Source: Flavilitoribacter nigricans DSM 23189 = NBRC 102662 (GTDB lineage Bacteria; Bacteroidota; Bacteroidia; Chitinophagales; Saprospiraceae). Taken from it: 64,000 nucleotides of DNA. Below are positions 18,891 to 28,643 of the stretch, piece by piece. Position 1 is the first letter of the stretch. Each line of letters starts with the position of its first letter. The notes beneath the pieces were generated by a model, which was not told the DNA's origin, did not search any database, and was given only the letters and a program-made list of their open reading frames with translations. The DNA is taken from NCBI RefSeq assembly GCF_002646595.1, contig NZ_PDUD01000001.1:476288-540287 (forward strand). The letters are read 5' to 3'. The position numbers were made by a program, and so were the translations under genes.

Positions 18891-18948
18891 AGGACAAAAA
18901 ATACCCATAGACTGATCTACCCCCCATCAATGGTCAATCATTCCCCAC
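18891..18948 (+). promoter_or_regulatory. Conserved 58-bp block upstream of the hybrid regulator gene (copy A)
   Basis: The block starts AGGACAAAAAA, then has AGAC-GATC, a CCCCCC run, TGGT, and ends ATT-CCCAC. It aligns without gaps to 28505-28562 upstream of susC, with 41 of 58 positions identical by hand count. It ends 222 bases before the regulator start at 19171. It is a candidate binding site for the regulator itself (autoregulation). Confidence 0.5.
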
Positions 18949-19170
18949 TTCAGCCTGCATAAATCCTTTTATTGCAACCTATTCATATCCTGTCAGGCAT
19001 TGATCGATATGCGAATGAAGGCCTGGCAACCAATTTATTGCGAATTGCGGGTTGCGGGTTGGTCTTTCGGTCAACTCGGCAACTCGCGATTAGATATGCC
19101 CTAAGAAACTGATCGGGTATCCGAAGGCGAGGACCAAAATTTACCTTCAAAAAATGTGTATCTTTTAGAC

Positions 19171-22100
19171 ATGCGCTTAAATAAAACCAACATGATCAGC
19201 ATATTAAACGCGGGCAGACTAGTTGTGAAGCGTTCCATCCCGGAAAACCGGGAGCAGTCTGAATTCCCTCTGCACCATAGCCGGCTCTTATTTCTACCGG
19301 ATTGGGAAGGCGTTTCTTATGCGTGCCGGGGGCTGATCCTATTGGGTTTCATGGTATTTTGTGTTAGCAGTTTCTCCCAGAGTTCCCTGTTTACCCAGCA
19401 TAAATTTCACCGGCTGAACGAAGAACAGGGATTGATCAATAATGTCGTCAATGACATCATCCAGGACACCCTGGGGCAGGTGTGGGTAGCTACCAATGAA
19501 GGCCTGTTTCGCTACCAGGGATTTGAGTTTCAAAAATTCATTAAAAACAAAAGCAATCCCGATCAGCTCCACAATAATTTTATAGAACGACTTTATCTGG
19601 ACGAATCCAATAATCTCTGGCTGATGACGGACGACGGTGTCGGCAGATACAGCTATGAAACAGACGTCATCCGCCGGTATTTACCCGATCAGCTAAAAGG
19701 CCGGGTAAGCTCGATGGCGATCGATGCCGATGGGGTACTGTATTTTGGGAAGCACGGTAATAACGGCATCGTAAAAGTCTTAAATGACAGTGTTTATTAC
19801 CTTGACCTGTACGATGAACGCTCCGGTATAGACTTTGGAGAATCCAGCATTACGGAAATGGTTTTGGGAGGGGATCACCTTTGGGCGGTAGCTGCCGGAC
19901 GAGGGGTTTTCTGCTATAACCTCCGCGATCAGTCTATTACCTATTTCAGTGCCCAGGAGATCGTCGGCAAGCCCTATGTAAATTCCTTTGACCTCCTGGT
20001 GGAGGACCAAAATACCGTTTGGCTGGGTACGGAATCCAGTGTTTACGCCCTGCACCTGGATCACAATTCCTCAAAACGGATTGAACGGACGCTGGCGGAC
20101 CTACTGCCCGACGATGATTACCTGACCATTTACCTCGATGACAAACAAAATCTCTGGCTGGGATCCCGCCAAAACGGCATGTTTATGCTGTCGAAAGGAG
20201 CCGGCGGCGAATACGAACTGATCAATCACTTTTCTCCGGGTTTCGATGAATACAGCATTTCCCACCGGACGATCAGTAAGATCTACCAGCAAAAAAACGG
20301 ATACTTCTGGCTGGGCACCCACAACGGTGGAGTCAATATTTTTAATCCCGAGGGGGAGATCGTTCGTATGATCACCAAACAGGCCAGCGACTCGGAATAT
20401 TCCCTGAATTACCAGAATGTATGGGGGATCTACGAGGCGCACGACGGAAGAATATGGGTAGGAACCGATGGAAAAGGTATCAGTTTGCTGGATCCCCGTA
20501 CCGGGAAAATTCAGAACAATGCGATCCGTGAACTGGAGAACAAAGCGGTGCTTTCCGTGCTGGAGGATTCGCAGCAAAGGGTCTGGATCGGTACCTACGC
20601 CCACGGCATCTATTTATACGATCCGGCGGACGGACAACTGATCCAGTTTACCAAGGACACTCCCAATTCGGAATTACTCGTCAATGATATCCGTTGTTTT
20701 TACGAAGATAAAGACGGCAGCATTTACATCGGCACCAATCGCGGAGGGCTTTATTCCTACGATCCCGACACTCAGATGATCCGGCTGGAGCAAGGCGTTT
20801 CCCCTTCGGACATAAGATCCATTGCATCGGTAGAGCAAGGCGTGCTCTGGCTGGGTACTTTTGGCGACGGTTTACAGAAATACAATGTGCTGCAAAAGAG
20901 GGTCATCCATTCCGCCTGGAGTGAGGATCCCATCCACGCCAAAGATGTAGTCTACGATATACACAATGATTCGGGCCGGTTCTGGGTGGGTACCCGCCAC
21001 AATGGCCTGGTGGTATTTGATGTACCGACGGAACAGTTTATCGAAATGCCCGTACTTGACGATCTGCTGGACCGCCTGCTGTCCGGCGTTCAGATGGATG
21101 GGGATCAGAATCTATGGATCAACACCAATACGGGGATCGTCCTGTTCGACCGCAAAAAAAATGAACTGAGAGAATTTGGTGCGGAAGATGGTTTTCAGAT
21201 CGGGCATTTTAATAATGGTTCGATCTTTTACTCCCGTAGGGGCGGGTATATGGCCAATGGAGGTATCCACGGCCTTAATTTATTCTACCCGGATGAACTG
21301 AGAACGGAAACCAAGAAGACCAGGATCATCCTCAATCAGTTGAAGGTGTTCGATAAGGTGGTTACTCCGGAGAATTCCAATATTTTCCCGCAGGATCAAA
21401 GTATATTCCTGACCAAGGAGATCCAGCTCGATTATTCCGATAATATTTTTTCCATCCAGTACGCACTCCCGGGTTTCAGCATGCACAGCAAGAAAGACTT
21501 TGTTTACATGCTGGAAGATTACGAGCAGCAATGGCAGTACGGTGCCGAATCGAATCTGGCCAGTTACCGTAACGTTCCTCCCGGTCAGTATCTATTTCGC
21601 GTAAAAAACTCGCAGGATGATTCCGAAGCGTCGCTCGCAATTATCATAAATCCGCCAATCTGGAAGACGTGGCAGGCCTATATAATTTACACGCTGATCA
21701 TCGCCTTCCTGATCTGGAAGTGGAATAAATTCAGTAACAGTAGAATAGCATTAAAGCAGAAACTTCAGTTTGAGCAGGAGCTGCGGGAAAAAGAACAACT
21801 GATCATGCAGGAGAAATTGCGGTTTTACACCAATTTCTCCCACGAACTAAAGACGCCGCTGACCCTCATTCAGGGGCCGGTGAACGATTTGCTAAGGACC
21901 GTTGCGGACAAACAGCAGCAGCAATACCTTCGATTGATCAGGAAGAATACGGGCATTATTCTGAAATTCATCCGCAGAATGCTGGAATTCAGAAAGATCG
22001 AACTTAGTAAATCGGTTCTGAACGTCGGTAAGCACGATCTGAAAATACTCGCCCAGGAAGAAGCGGAGAGTTTTGGTTATCTGGCCAAAGAAAAGGAGAT

Positions 22101-23382
22101 CCGGTTCGGGTTTTACTGTGTAAGCGAACTGGAAGCCTGGGTGGACCTGGAAAAGATCCAGATCGTGATCAACAATCTCTTGTCCAACGCTTTTAAATTC
22201 ACCCCTAAAGGCAGATCCGTAAACTTTGGCGTTTACGAAGAAGGAGATGATCTCGTCATTGAAGTAAAGGACGAAGGGCTCGGTATAAGAAAGGATGAAC
22301 TGACCAACATCTTCACGCCATTTTTTCAGGCCAGTAATTCCTATAGCGCCGGAGGCACGGGCATCGGTTTAACCCTTTGTAAGAGTATTGTAGAGCTCCA
22401 TCTCGGCACCATTGATCTGCAAAGCCGGGAAGGGAAAGGAACCCGCGTGTTGGTCAGGATACCCAAAGACAGGGCGAAATTTGGGGATAAGGAGTACGTG
22501 CGGTATATCTACGCGGATGAGAAGGAACTTATCCTCACCAGTGAATTCGGCGGTTTGGACGAAACCAATGTAGCGCCGAATGACAACGAAAAAATGCTTT
22601 TGCTGGTCGATGATAACAAGGATATTACGGCCTATATCAGAACGCTTTTTGAAAAAGAGTTTAAAATCCTCATTGCCGATAACGGCGATGATGCCTACGA
22701 ACTGGCCGTAAACAGTACACCGGACCTGATCATTTCCGACATGATGATGCCGGGTATGGACGGTCAGGAGTTTTGCCGAAAAATTAAAGGGACCATGTCC
22801 ACCAGTCACATTCCGGTGATCATGCTGACCGCCAAGGACAACAAAAAAGATAAGATCAGCAGCTACGCGGTTGGCGTCGATGATTACATTACCAAACCTT
22901 TCGCTTCCGATCTGCTGATCGCCCGGGTAAATAACCTGCTGAAAAGCCGCGAAATGCTGGAACTCCACTACGAAACCAACGAATTGGTCGATCCGGAAAG
23001 TGACCAGAATCCCCGGGAAGTGGAATTTGTCCTCCAGACCGAGGCCGTTATCCTGCGCATGCTGGAACAGGCGGAATTCGACATTCCCATGTTGTGTAAG
23101 GAACTGGGCATGAGTCAGAGTGCACTATACCGAAAGGTGAAATCGCTGACCGGGCTGTCCATTCAGATCTTCATCAAAAAGATCCGGATAAAACGGGCCG
23201 CTCAGTTATTGCTTTCCGAAGATATGGCCGTTTCGGAAATTGCCTTCTCCCTAAATTTTTCCGATCTGAAATATTTTCGGAAATGCTTCAAAGAGCAATT
23301 CAAGATGACCCCGTCCGAGTATAAGGCCAACCATTGTTCGCGCTCGGGGGATGTCAAGATCGAGCTGGATTCTATTAAATGA
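19171..23382 (+). CDS. Hybrid two-component system sensor/regulator (HTCS)
   Basis: About 1403 residues combining sensor and transcription factor in one chain, the standard regulator of Bacteroidota glycan loci. Order: signal peptide (hydrophobic, ending near SSFSQ), about 14 two-component propeller repeats in the periplasm (WVATNEGLFRY, WLGTHNGGVNIF, WIGTYAHGIYLY), a Y_Y_Y domain, a transmembrane helix near 835-852, a histidine kinase with phosphoacceptor His891 in FSHELKTPLT, an ATPase domain (NNLLSNAFKFT, GTGIGLTLC), a receiver with Asp1190 in ISDMMMPGMDG, and an AraC-type helix-turn-helix (about 1285-1390). The ATG at 19171 is preferred over the GTG at 19156; 19192 is also possible. It lies beside the SusC/SusD locus it probably controls. 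Confidence 0.93.
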   Translation: MRLNKTNMISILNAGRLVVKRSIPENREQSEFPLHHSRLLFLPDWEGVSYACRGLILLGFMVFCVSSFSQSSLFTQHKFHRLNEEQGLINNVVNDIIQDTLGQVWVATNEGLFRYQGFEFQKFIKNKSNPDQLHNNFIERLYLDESNNLWLMTDDGVGRYSYETDVIRRYLPDQLKGRVSSMAIDADGVLYFGKHGNNGIVKVLNDSVYYLDLYDERSGIDFGESSITEMVLGGDHLWAVAAGRGVFCYNLRDQSITYFSAQEIVGKPYVNSFDLLVEDQNTVWLGTESSVYALHLDHNSSKRIERTLADLLPDDDYLTIYLDDKQNLWLGSRQNGMFMLSKGAGGEYELINHFSPGFDEYSISHRTISKIYQQKNGYFWLGTHNGGVNIFNPEGEIVRMITKQASDSEYSLNYQNVWGIYEAHDGRIWVGTDGKGISLLDPRTGKIQNNAIRELENKAVLSVLEDSQQRVWIGTYAHGIYLYDPADGQLIQFTKDTPNSELLVNDIRCFYEDKDGSIYIGTNRGGLYSYDPDTQMIRLEQGVSPSDIRSIASVEQGVLWLGTFGDGLQKYNVLQKRVIHSAWSEDPIHAKDVVYDIHNDSGRFWVGTRHNGLVVFDVPTEQFIEMPVLDDLLDRLLSGVQMDGDQNLWINTNTGIVLFDRKKNELREFGAEDGFQIGHFNNGSIFYSRRGGYMANGGIHGLNLFYPDELRTETKKTRIILNQLKVFDKVVTPENSNIFPQDQSIFLTKEIQLDYSDNIFSIQYALPGFSMHSKKDFVYMLEDYEQQWQYGAESNLASYRNVPPGQYLFRVKNSQDDSEASLAIIINPPIWKTWQAYIIYTLIIAFLIWKWNKFSNSRIALKQKLQFEQELREKEQLIMQEKLRFYTNFSHELKTPLTLIQGPVNDLLRTVADKQQQQYLRLIRKNTGIILKFIRRMLEFRKIELSKSVLNVGKHDLKILAQEEAESFGYLAKEKEIRFGFYCVSELEAWVDLEKIQIVINNLLSNAFKFTPKGRSVNFGVYEEGDDLVIEVKDEGLGIRKDELTNIFTPFFQASNSYSAGGTGIGLTLCKSIVELHLGTIDLQSREGKGTRVLVRIPKDRAKFGDKEYVRYIYADEKELILTSEFGGLDETNVAPNDNEKMLLLVDDNKDITAYIRTLFEKEFKILIADNGDDAYELAVNSTPDLIISDMMMPGMDGQEFCRKIKGTMSTSHIPVIMLTAKDNKKDKISSYAVGVDDYITKPFASDLLIARVNNLLKSREMLELHYETNELVDPESDQNPREVEFVLQTEAVILRMLEQAEFDIPMLCKELGMSQSALYRKVKSLTGLSIQIFIKKIRIKRAAQLLLSEDMAVSEIAFSLNFSDLKYFRKCFKEQFKMTPSEYKANHCSRSGDVKIELDSIK

Positions 23383-23628
23383 ACGGGCTAATTGCCAGAA
23401 ACTCGATTCCTTCATCCCGAAATTTTGTATCTGCAACAAACGGGCCGGCCATCGCGCTTATTAGCGTAGTCCGATCCTCGTCCAGCCAAGGGTCCTCTCG
23501 CAAAAAAGTATTTTCGGCTACTTCGGCTTCCCTGATCCATATTTTTAGTTTGCCTTTACAATTATTTACAATTGCCCGGCGGTACTAAGGGGAGAATAGT
23601 TTTAGATTTGGAGAAAATACTGCAAGTC

Positions 23629-24474
23629 ATGAAAAAACGTATGGTAATTGTCGGCACCCTGTTCTGCTTCATCGGACTGACGGCTTTTAGTTTTATCAAC
23701 CGGAAGCATTCGGCTACCGTCCCGGGTCCGGTGCTCCCCCTTTCGGAAATGCTTTTACCGACGTCCCCGACTGATGTGGATTTTCTCTACGAAGTTGACA
23801 ATCGCTTCCAGGCGACCATCACGAAAGAAGAACTCGAAAACGCCCGCTCTATCATTGATATCCTTTCGCCGAATCACCGGAATTCCGGCGCCAGTAAGAT
23901 CGTATTCAGCACTTTTCAGGAGCTTCCCCGGCAGCAGCCTATTGTAGAATCCTATCATAATATTGCGGTCTCTACCTTCGGCGGGCTTTACCAAAAACAG
24001 ATCCGGGCCAGAGGAACGGATGATCATCTTAATGTTGATCAGATCCAGTTGTTGCGCTCCCTGGATTACGGCAGCAGCTTTTACATTTCGGGGCATACCC
24101 TTCGAAAAGATAAATTCCGGAAAGAGCTCGTTAAGGATACCCTGATCCAGTATATGAGCGTCGTACCCCAGCAGGCTGCCGTCTACAGCGCGGGCAAACC
24201 GGCCCTGCTGAAGTACCTCAAAGAGAACAGCACCGCCACCGTTGCCATAGCCCGCAGGGATCGCCTGCAACCGGGAAAGATCGGCTTCACTGTAACGAAA
24301 GATGGAAAAATTGGCCAGGTCCGCCTAAACTACCCTTCCGGCTATAACGCCATCGACGAAAAAATGCTGCAACTCATCCGGGACATGCCCGGAAGCTGGG
24401 AACCGGCCATCAATGCCAGAGGAGAAAAAGTAGAACAGGAGCTGGTCTTCTTTTTTGGGCTAATAGGTTGCTGA
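23629..24474 (+). CDS. Envelope protein with TonB C-terminal-like domain
   Basis: 281 residues from the ATG at 23629, placed directly before a membrane segment (MKKRMVIVGTLFCFIG). The middle (about 60-200) is not recognised. The last about 80 residues resemble the TonB C-terminal domain: IGFTVTKDGKIGQVRL, then a helix with EKMLQLIRDMPGSWEPA and a final beta strand. Such domains contact TonB-dependent outer-membrane proteins. A short anchor plus a long linker is the TonB layout, but the proline-rich linker is absent and no ExbB/ExbD gene is nearby. It lies between the hybrid regulator and the glycosidase/SusCD genes, so a role in energising or tuning the SusC transporter is an inference. Confidence 0.55.
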   Translation: MKKRMVIVGTLFCFIGLTAFSFINRKHSATVPGPVLPLSEMLLPTSPTDVDFLYEVDNRFQATITKEELENARSIIDILSPNHRNSGASKIVFSTFQELPRQQPIVESYHNIAVSTFGGLYQKQIRARGTDDHLNVDQIQLLRSLDYGSSFYISGHTLRKDKFRKELVKDTLIQYMSVVPQQAAVYSAGKPALLKYLKENSTATVAIARRDRLQPGKIGFTVTKDGKIGQVRLNYPSGYNAIDEKMLQLIRDMPGSWEPAINARGEKVEQELVFFFGLIGC

Positions 24475-25082
24475 TCCGCTAACTTCTCCCCATAGCATAG
24501 ACCGCCCCGATAGATGATATCTCCTATTTTCGGTAAGGCGATCATCAGAAAGTAAAAGCTGCCCTCAAATCGGGGCGTAATCAATTGGGGACAAGTGATC
24601 TTGCGCCCCCTCCCCTTTTCCAGTCATTTCGATCTGCAATAGTCCTACACCTCATCGCTATTATTCTCTTCGTGGACTGTACGCTTGTTTTTCTGGCTTG
24701 ACCTACACCTAACGGCAGTTGGAATGCCTTGCCAACGGTGAACCAACACTACCTACAAACCCATCAATTTTACTGAAAAAAATCTTATAGAAGATATTAT
24801 TGATGGCAAATAATGTCATTTGCAAAATATAAAATACCGATCAGCCCCCGCTAATTGACCAACCGTTCCCCTGCCGAATCCAGTATTTTCAGTTCATTTG
24901 TGTTAATTCTTCGCTTCGTTTCTAACCAATCGTAACAACCCGGCAATAACGCCAAAGACCATTCCGGTAATTCGTCTTTCGGCCCGGTCGGTCCGCTTTT
25001 CCGACTGAACCATTATTCAGCAAACCTCACCGTATCGACTACGGTGCAGGGATGGATACTTCATCGTTAACCAAAAAAAATT
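24475..25082. other. Intergenic region upstream of the first glycosidase-like gene
   Basis: About 600 bases without a convincing gene. It holds a 9-bp inverted repeat (CGCCCCGAT at 24503, complement at 24569) and, at 24835-24871, a stretch that matches the central part of the 58-bp upstream block (ACCGATCAGCCCCC, then TTCCCC) but lacks its AGGACAAAAAA start. It should contain the promoter for the downstream gene cluster. Confidence 0.4.
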
Positions 25083-28000
25083 ATGGAAAAAATCATTACC
25101 TCAACCCTTGCCTTATTCTTATTTGCAATTTTTACGATCCAACTCCACGCCCAGTCCGCCAGTAGCAGCGATAATCTGGTGGCCCAGCCCATACCGGACC
25201 GGATCGTACCTTTCGACCTGACGGACCCCGGCGTGAGTAAAACGGTCGAATTCGGGCCCGACCTGGCCTGGGCCAACGAACAGAATTTCAGGAGAGTTAT
25301 CCGCTTCATGGGTCTCGATCAGGTGGATATTGTCCGAGCCTCCTTCCAGCCTACTTACGCGCTGGTAAACGGCCAGTTAACCCAGGCCCAGATCGACGAT
25401 CTCGATTACCGGCTTTCCCTGATCAACACCTACGTGGGGCCGAATACCGATCTGGCCCTGAACTGTGATCACCCTTTCGTGGATGACTGGTATCTGGGTT
25501 TCCCCGACCGTTGGGAACAACTCATCGAGGTCTCTACCCAGCGTTATCTGAACGCCGGACACAATGTAGTCACGGTGGGGGCGTTCAACGAACCTGACTA
25601 CGGCTGGGGCCAGGGCTCCGCCCAGGATATGTACGATATTACCGCATTATTGAACAGCAATCCGCTGTTCAGTAACATTCGGCTTTCGGGCGGCAACACC
25701 TTAAATTGCGATGAAGCGCAGGGCTGGTACGACTTTCTGGTACCGGCCGGCGTCAACGAAGGTAATACCCACCAACTGGCCGGTAGTTTTGACAGCTTCG
25801 CCAGCTTTTTCCAAAACGTTCGCGCCAATGGGCACCACGCTAGCGGTGATGAGTTACACAATGTAGTGGAAGGCCTGGTGGGCTATGAATACGGTATGCA
25901 AACCGGTATCTGGTGGGCCGCCGCGGAATACGCCCGGGGCGAAATGGTCAAAGCCTTTGACGGGGAACGGATCGGTTACGCCGAACACCGCCCCAACTGG
26001 ACGGCCGCGGCAGTCTACCGTACTCCCGAAGGCAAGGTGCAGGCCTTTGGTGGCACCTCGGAACGGCAGGCCGTGACGACAACCTACAACTACATTTCCA
26101 AAGATCGCCTGGTGTATTACGATGGCTACGGGCCGCAACGCGAATTCGTACTGGAGATGCCCGGCGGCACGGGTTACTGGACCGGCCAGACCAATGCCGA
26201 AAGAGTGGTCAACATTACCTGGGGAGATGATATACAGCCGGTAATCGACGGGAGTTATTACCTGGTCAACCGCGCTACGGGGCAGGTTATGGATGTAAAC
26301 GGCAATATCGCCCAGGATGGAGCCAATGTCGAACTAAACGCCTTTGCCGGTGCGAGTAGCCAACAGTGGAATGTGACGCCGGTGGACTCCCGGATCGGCG
26401 GTGACTTCAGCTACTGGCGTATCCAACCGGCTTCCAACAGTGATAAATCCCTGGACCTCTATAATTTTTCTCTGGACAACGGCGCCAATCTCAATCTGTG
26501 GACTAACGGTAACCAGGGCAACCAGCAGTGGTACCTGGATTACGCAGAAGACGGCTGGTTCTACATCCGCAGCCGGGAAAGCTCCTATTGTGTAAGTGCG
26601 GAATCGGGAGGAACCAATATCGAACAGTGGGAAAAAACGGGCAATACCGGGCAGCAGTGGCGGTTTCTCCCCGTGGGTGCACCGCTGGAGTTCACGGCGC
26701 CCGCCGCACCGCTCAATTTGTCCGCTACCGCCCATGCGGTTTCGATTCAACTGGACTGGTCCGCCAATTCCGAAAGCGATCTGGCCGGATACAGCATTTT
26801 CCGGGCTACCGCTCCGGGCGGTCCTTACAACACGATCGCCCGTGGAATAACGGCCAATTCCTTCGTGGATAATACGACCCAAAGCGGGACAACCTACTAC
26901 TATGCCTTAAAAGCGGTGGATAACTCCCTGAACCGTTCGGGATACTCCAATCAGGTATCGGCTACCGCCAGCGGGAACGATGCGCTGGTCACCCATTTTG
27001 AATTTGAGCAGGATACCCGGGATAACAGTGTCAATTTCAACCACGCTGCGGTCTACGGAGGTACTTCTTTTGTAGCCAGTCAGGCCGGCACCGATGCCAT
27101 TGCGCTGAATGGCTCCGATGCCTTTTTACAGTTGCCACCCGATATTGCCAATCATCAGGAGATCTCCGTAGCTACCTGGGTCTACTGGGATGGCGGCGGT
27201 GCCTGGCAACGGATCTTCGATTTCGGGAACGGCACCGATCAGAATCTTTTCCTGACGCCGAGTACCTGGAACGGAGAACTTCAATTTGGCCTGATCAACG
27301 GAGGTACGCAGCAAAATCTATATTCCACCGGATTACCGACCGGACAGTGGGTACACGTAGCGGTTACCCTGGGTGCCTCGGGGGTGCGGATGTACGTTGA
27401 CGGTCAGGAGGTCGCCCAGCAGGCAACGGCCGTTGTCAGCCCGCTGGATTTCAAACCCGTATTGAACTACATTGGCCGCAGCCAGTATCCGGATCCGCTG
27501 TTTGACGGCACGATCGAAGATTTCCGGATCTACAACTACGCGCTTTCCGCCGGGGAAGTAGCCGATCTGGCGGGATTGACTGGCGGCACATTCATGGCTG
27601 TGGAATCGATCACTACCGGGACGGCCAATGCCGGACAGGGCAAAAAGCGCGGCACGGCCCAGGTACTCATACAGGACCACCTGAATAATCCGGTAGCCGG
27701 TGCAACGGTGACCGGTACTTTCAGCGGCAGCTTTTCGGAAACGGTGAATGGGGTGACCGCAGCCAACGGGATCGTATCGTTCCAGACCAGCGGAACGGCC
27801 AAAGGCAATGTTACGGTTGATTTTTGTGTCGATGACGTTACCCACGCTACTTTGCCCTACGATCCGCTGCAAAACCAAATTTCCTGTACCAATGGCTCGG
27901 CCCGATTAACGAACGGTATCGGTGGTATCGGAACGGAAGGGTTAGCCATCTTTCCCATTCCTACCCGGGATATACTGAATATCCATATCCAGGAAAATGA

Positions 28001-28172
28001 CCTGCCGCTGCGGGTTAGTGTTGCCGACCTGCTGGGCAAAACGATTCTAAAAGTCCGACTTACTAACGGACAAAACCAACTCAACCTAAAAACGCTGCAG
28101 GCCGGTGTCTATCTACTGCGCATAGAAGACGAAACGGGCATTATCGACACGCAGCGGATCATCAAAAACTAA
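25083..28172 (+). CDS. T9SS-secreted glycosidase-like multidomain protein (copy 1)
   Basis: 1029 residues with a signal peptide ending at LHAQ. The first about 360 residues look like a clan GH-A TIM barrel plus beta sandwich: a strand ends in AFNEPDYGWGQG, where Glu170 would be the acid/base, and YAEHRPNWTAAAVYRT is another conserved stretch. I could not assign a GH family. Then come a ricin-type trefoil (about 385-545, repeated QQW), a fibronectin III domain, a LamG-like domain (about 640-830, GTIEDFRIYNYALS), an Ig-like domain (about 840-940), and a T9SS sorting domain that includes FPIPTRDILNIHI and ends at RIIKN. It precedes susC and has a close paralog at 38455-41223 on the other side of the locus. 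Confidence 0.78.
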   Translation: MEKIITSTLALFLFAIFTIQLHAQSASSSDNLVAQPIPDRIVPFDLTDPGVSKTVEFGPDLAWANEQNFRRVIRFMGLDQVDIVRASFQPTYALVNGQLTQAQIDDLDYRLSLINTYVGPNTDLALNCDHPFVDDWYLGFPDRWEQLIEVSTQRYLNAGHNVVTVGAFNEPDYGWGQGSAQDMYDITALLNSNPLFSNIRLSGGNTLNCDEAQGWYDFLVPAGVNEGNTHQLAGSFDSFASFFQNVRANGHHASGDELHNVVEGLVGYEYGMQTGIWWAAAEYARGEMVKAFDGERIGYAEHRPNWTAAAVYRTPEGKVQAFGGTSERQAVTTTYNYISKDRLVYYDGYGPQREFVLEMPGGTGYWTGQTNAERVVNITWGDDIQPVIDGSYYLVNRATGQVMDVNGNIAQDGANVELNAFAGASSQQWNVTPVDSRIGGDFSYWRIQPASNSDKSLDLYNFSLDNGANLNLWTNGNQGNQQWYLDYAEDGWFYIRSRESSYCVSAESGGTNIEQWEKTGNTGQQWRFLPVGAPLEFTAPAAPLNLSATAHAVSIQLDWSANSESDLAGYSIFRATAPGGPYNTIARGITANSFVDNTTQSGTTYYYALKAVDNSLNRSGYSNQVSATASGNDALVTHFEFEQDTRDNSVNFNHAAVYGGTSFVASQAGTDAIALNGSDAFLQLPPDIANHQEISVATWVYWDGGGAWQRIFDFGNGTDQNLFLTPSTWNGELQFGLINGGTQQNLYSTGLPTGQWVHVAVTLGASGVRMYVDGQEVAQQATAVVSPLDFKPVLNYIGRSQYPDPLFDGTIEDFRIYNYALSAGEVADLAGLTGGTFMAVESITTGTANAGQGKKRGTAQVLIQDHLNNPVAGATVTGTFSGSFSETVNGVTAANGIVSFQTSGTAKGNVTVDFCVDDVTHATLPYDPLQNQISCTNGSARLTNGIGGIGTEGLAIFPIPTRDILNIHIQENDLPLRVSVADLLGKTILKVRLTNGQNQLNLKTLQAGVYLLRIEDETGIIDTQRIIKN

Positions 28173-28198
28173 CCAACTATAAACAAAATTCAGGATCA

Positions 28199-28222
28199 CC
28201 GGGGGCACTTTTGTGCTCCTGG
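28199..28222 (+). terminator. Hairpin after the first glycosidase-like gene
   Basis: A 10-bp stem (two G-U pairs) closes a TTTT loop, 27 bases after the stop codon. It lacks a long T-tract. It would separate the glycosidase transcript from the susC transcript, which has its own upstream block. Confidence 0.45.
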
Positions 28223-28504
28223 CGACCTGCTTTGTCGTTTATCCGCCGATTGTCAGCGCCCCTACTCTACCGGACCGGTCTTTCCCTTCTTCCCGATCTA
28301 TTCATTTTTCTACTATCAGACTGCTCGGTTCCACTGCTTATGATCGGGGCTATCCAAAGAAAAAAATCACCCACATCTGCAGCGGGGCGACGAAAATGAC
28401 CGTTCAGTCTCCTCTTTGGACCGACCGCACCTCCTCCTGCCCGTATCGTAGATATCCAAAGTTAATATCACATTTACCACTAGGGCAGAATAAAGTTTTA
28501 AATA

Positions 28505-28562
28505 AGGACAAAAAACAGCATCAGACCGATCACCCCCCCTTATCTGGTTGATGATTGCCCAC
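28505..28562 (+). promoter_or_regulatory. Conserved 58-bp block upstream of susC (copy B)
   Basis: It shares AGGACAAAAAA, AGAC-GATC, CCCCCC, TGGT and the final CCCAC with 18891-18948, in the same orientation and spacing. It ends 82 bases before the susC ATG. A TATCGTTTTG at 28592-28601 between block and gene could be the -7 element. It is a candidate site for the hybrid regulator. Confidence 0.55.
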
Positions 28563-28643
28563 GCCTGGACGGCTTTAATCCTTACTTGCAGTATCGTTTT
28601 GATCTTCAACAAATGAAATGTCAACCTTTAAAGTAGATGTAAT

